The notes below the pieces were generated by a model that searched no databases, was not told where the DNA came from, and worked only from the letters and a program-made list of their open reading frames with translations. A DNA stretch of 64,000 nucleotides from Linanthus parryae (Eukaryota; Streptophyta; Magnoliopsida; Ericales; Polemoniaceae). Every line of letters begins with the position of its first letter. The first letter of the stretch is position 1. The DNA is taken from the NCBI GenBank assembly GCA_023055425.1, contig JALGPY010000005.1, positions 87,337,495 through 87,401,494 on the forward strand. Direction: 5' to 3'. Shown in pieces: positions 61,663 to 64,000 of the stretch. Made by a program: the position numbers and the translations under genes.

Positions 61663-63231
61663 ATGAAAAGCATCAAAAACCACATTCATGTGGTTGATGA
61701 AGCCATTACAGATCTGGGAAGTGGCCAGGACCTTATTCACGACCAACTCGTCCAGTCAGCCCAGATTGTGGAGCTGAGGGATGAGGTCAAGAAGTTGATA
61801 AATTGCTTCAATTTGATGGAAAACCAAAGCGAGCGAGCTCAGATGGAGGCTCTTCACGAGTTCGCGGCATGCCACCGAAAAAAGGGTCAGAACAAGCGTT
61901 CTAGGAAGTAAGGCTACTAAGGAGTCTAGTTCAACTGGAAAATGGTTACATAATTCAAAACACGTGGAAGAAATAAGATTAGAACCTGTTAGGTCAAGTC
62001 ACTGCATCAATCTTCTAATTTCCAAAATCGGATTTCCAAACTGATGGTACCGATCCACTAGGGTCGTGATGAAGGAAACATGTATTTCAAATTCCATCAA
62101 TTGACACATTTACAGAAATTAATACTGGTATCTTTGAATTGTTTGGGTGAAGCTAAATGGTTCTTCAAGGCTGAATTTAAGTCATTAGATTCATTGAGAA
62201 GGAGTGAGTTGAGTGAAATTATCTGGAAACACGACAAGAGAATAATTTGGGTGAGTTTCATAAATTGAACTAGGTGGTAGTTTTAATGGTTATGCGAGAA
62301 AATTTGACACTCTTAGACAAGGGTTAAGGCTCTGAATTTGTAAGAAGATGAGAAAGACTTCATGAATAACTTCTAGGGAGGGTTGAAAGAGACAATTAAG
62401 TGTGCAGTGTTGTTGTTGAATCCCAAATCCCTCTCACAGGCCAAGGCCATTGCAAGGCTGCAAGAAGTGTATAGACAGTTGTGCAAGCTGTGAGACATTT
62501 GGTCAAACGATTGCCTAAAACTAGCACCAGCATTTATGTTCCCACATTGGAACAACTAACTAGTTGGGACGGGAAGAAGAAGGCCATCAACACTACCATC
62601 ATCAACCACCAACCTTACAAGAAATTAACCCTCACATAAATGCAAGAAAGGAGAGAAAAAAAAGCAATGCTATTTTTGTGAGAAAAAATATGTGACATGA
62701 CATAGGTGTAAGAACCCACATTGTTCTTAATTGCAGGAGAAGATAAGGAAGATTTGGAAAACAAAAGAGGGTTGGAGTTAACAGAAACTCAAATGGTAGA
62801 GGAAGGATTACCTAAAGAAGCCGAGATTTCACTCAATGCCATAACTGGTAATAGTGGCAATCGAACTATACGGCTAGAAGGTAGCATTCACAATCACAAA
62901 GTGAATGTGCTCATTGACTCCGGGGGTACCCATAATTTTATTGACAGTGAGGCTGTTGAAAGGTGGGTTTTCAAGATTAAATTGCCTCCCTATTGAATGT
63001 TATGGTAGACAATGGCATCCACCTTGAGTGTTCCAAAGTGTGCAAGAGTGTTCCAGAGTGTGCAAGAAGGTATTGATAAAGCTTCAAGGACACCAACAAA
63101 AGGTTGACATGAAAGTGATCTCATTTGGGGGTTGTGAAAATGTATTAGGAGTCCAGTGCTTGCTGGAAGTAAGCCTTGTATGCATGGATTTCAAGAGAAG
63201 AACCATCACAATTGAGTTGGGATTCGGTTAA
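61663..63231 (+). pseudogene. Ty3/gypsy gag and protease, decayed
   Basis: The gag begins near 61663 (SIKNHIHVVDEAITDLGSGQ, a helical region). It continues with broken blocks (LGEAKWFFKAEFKSLDS; GGLKETIKCAVLLLNPKSLS then QAKAIARLQEVYRQL). A zinc knuckle (KQCYFCEKKYVT, HRCKNP, about 62662-62720) has a TGA where Gly is expected before the His. A protease follows with NVLIDSGGTHNFIDSEAVE (about 62905-62960) and VDMKVISFGGCENVLGVQCL with LVCMDFKRRTITIELG. It is typical of chromovirus-type Gag-PR. Many stops and frame changes. RT is not found before the window ends. Confidence 0.8.
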
Positions 63232-64000
63232 ACTGGAAGCTTAATATGTGTATTGTCAGCACAAAGCATAAAATATCCATGCAATCTAAGAGTATTGTAA
63301 TCAAAATGAAATATTCCTATGTTGTCATTTTTTTTTGAGAATTCATATGTTGTCATTTTTACAACATCATTGGGGTGGGTAAATGACAGAAATGCCCCTA
63401 GTAGTAGAGGCATTAGTGGAGCAGTACAAGGTAGTTTGTGAGGTAAAAAAGAGCTAGGAAGACACTCAATCCTTTGGGTTCGATATTACTGGGATTTTTG
63501 CAGCTTACTACTACGCCTAGAACCGTGCACTTGCAGTTGGAGCATGTCACTGGACTACAGATTCTGGTTTCCAAACGCTTATGGGTGCATAGCCCACAAC
63601 GAAATGAATTGTCTGTAGAGAGAGAAGGTCTTGACGACTCTACAGAGCTGGATTTATTGAATGATTTTTGTATATGCCGCCAAAATGAAGAAAGTTTTGA
63701 GTAGAGAATTCCATAGCAAAGAGGAGGAGGAGTTTGGGAATAAACGTAGAAGACATGGAAAAGGGAGGTCAGTCATAAAGTTAGACCTTGATTTTAGCGA
63801 GTGATGGAGTCAGACCTTGATAATAACAAAGACACTTGTATGGAGGTGGATGACTCGGCCACCAAGGAAGTACGCGAGAAAATGGTAGTGATAAATAACC
63901 CCCTTGACAAACCACCTACTGCACAAAAACAATCTGCAAGTTAGAATGAGAAAAGAAAAGGTGAAAGTTTCCGATTGCCAAGAAGAACGACGGTAGGGGA
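63232..64000 (+). other. Window end: possible gypsy remnant, unassigned
   Basis: The stretch MPLVVEALVEQYKVVCEV (about 63392-63445) resembles the segment before gypsy RT, but no RT motif follows. The ORF 63474-63704 and the acidic fragment MESDLDNNKDTCMEVDDS near the end have no recognised family. Confidence 0.35.

Noticed and set aside
61583..63231. Endogenous pararetrovirus relic
   Set aside because: The primer site is shared with pararetroviruses, but the Gag zinc knuckle and DSG protease context fit Ty3/gypsy, and no movement-protein sequence is present.

Overview
This is nuclear DNA from a flowering plant, probably a dicot with a transposon-rich genome. The evidence is one intron-rich gene with plant splice signals, embedded in plant-type LTR retrotransposons (chromovirus, Athila-like, Ty1/copia, TRIM), L1-type LINEs, Mutator-like elements and Stowaway, Tourist and hAT miniature elements. 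I see no rRNA, tRNA, CRISPR or prokaryotic operon. The exact species cannot be read from the sequence.

Layout. 1-11178: 3' end of a degenerate Tekay/Del-type chromovirus, whose long 3' LTR is split by a complete 7.4-kb non-autonomous LTR element (1433-8875; TSD CTTGA, tRNA-Asp primer site, one orphan acidic/basic ORF). 11179-18900: intergenic DNA with an antisense LTR-like fragment, a 2-kb Pack-MULE-like element (12521-14507; 9-bp TSD), a copia remnant, a Tourist MITE and a Mutator-like foldback. 19098-55977: one protein-coding gene, a plant homologue of the WDR20/DMWD/CreC WD40 family, which I reconstruct as 11 exons and 551 aa. It spans 37 kb because introns 4 (7.4 kb), 6 (2.8 kb) and 10 (23.9 kb) hold repeats. 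Introns 4 and 5 start with GC rather than GT.

The most unusual object lies in intron 10, where two oppositely oriented LINE fragments and most of a hAT-type MITE have fused into a 1,292-bp composite unit. That unit is tandemly amplified eight times (42789-53148). It shows two alternating subtypes (A-B-A-B-A-B, then B-like units), so it is a young intragenic satellite with higher-order structure. The same intron carries an older, decayed array of about 430-bp units (36000-39720), a 447-bp tandem duplication, a TRIM, Stowaway copies and a Mutator-like element with an (AT)n tract.

55978-64000: downstream flank with a long (CT)n tract, a complete but internally deleted Ty1/copia element (57628-61165; TSD TGTTC) lacking its integrase core, and the gag-protease part of a decayed Ty3/gypsy element. 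Only the WD40 gene looks like a functional host gene; everything else is mobile DNA in stages of nesting and decay.
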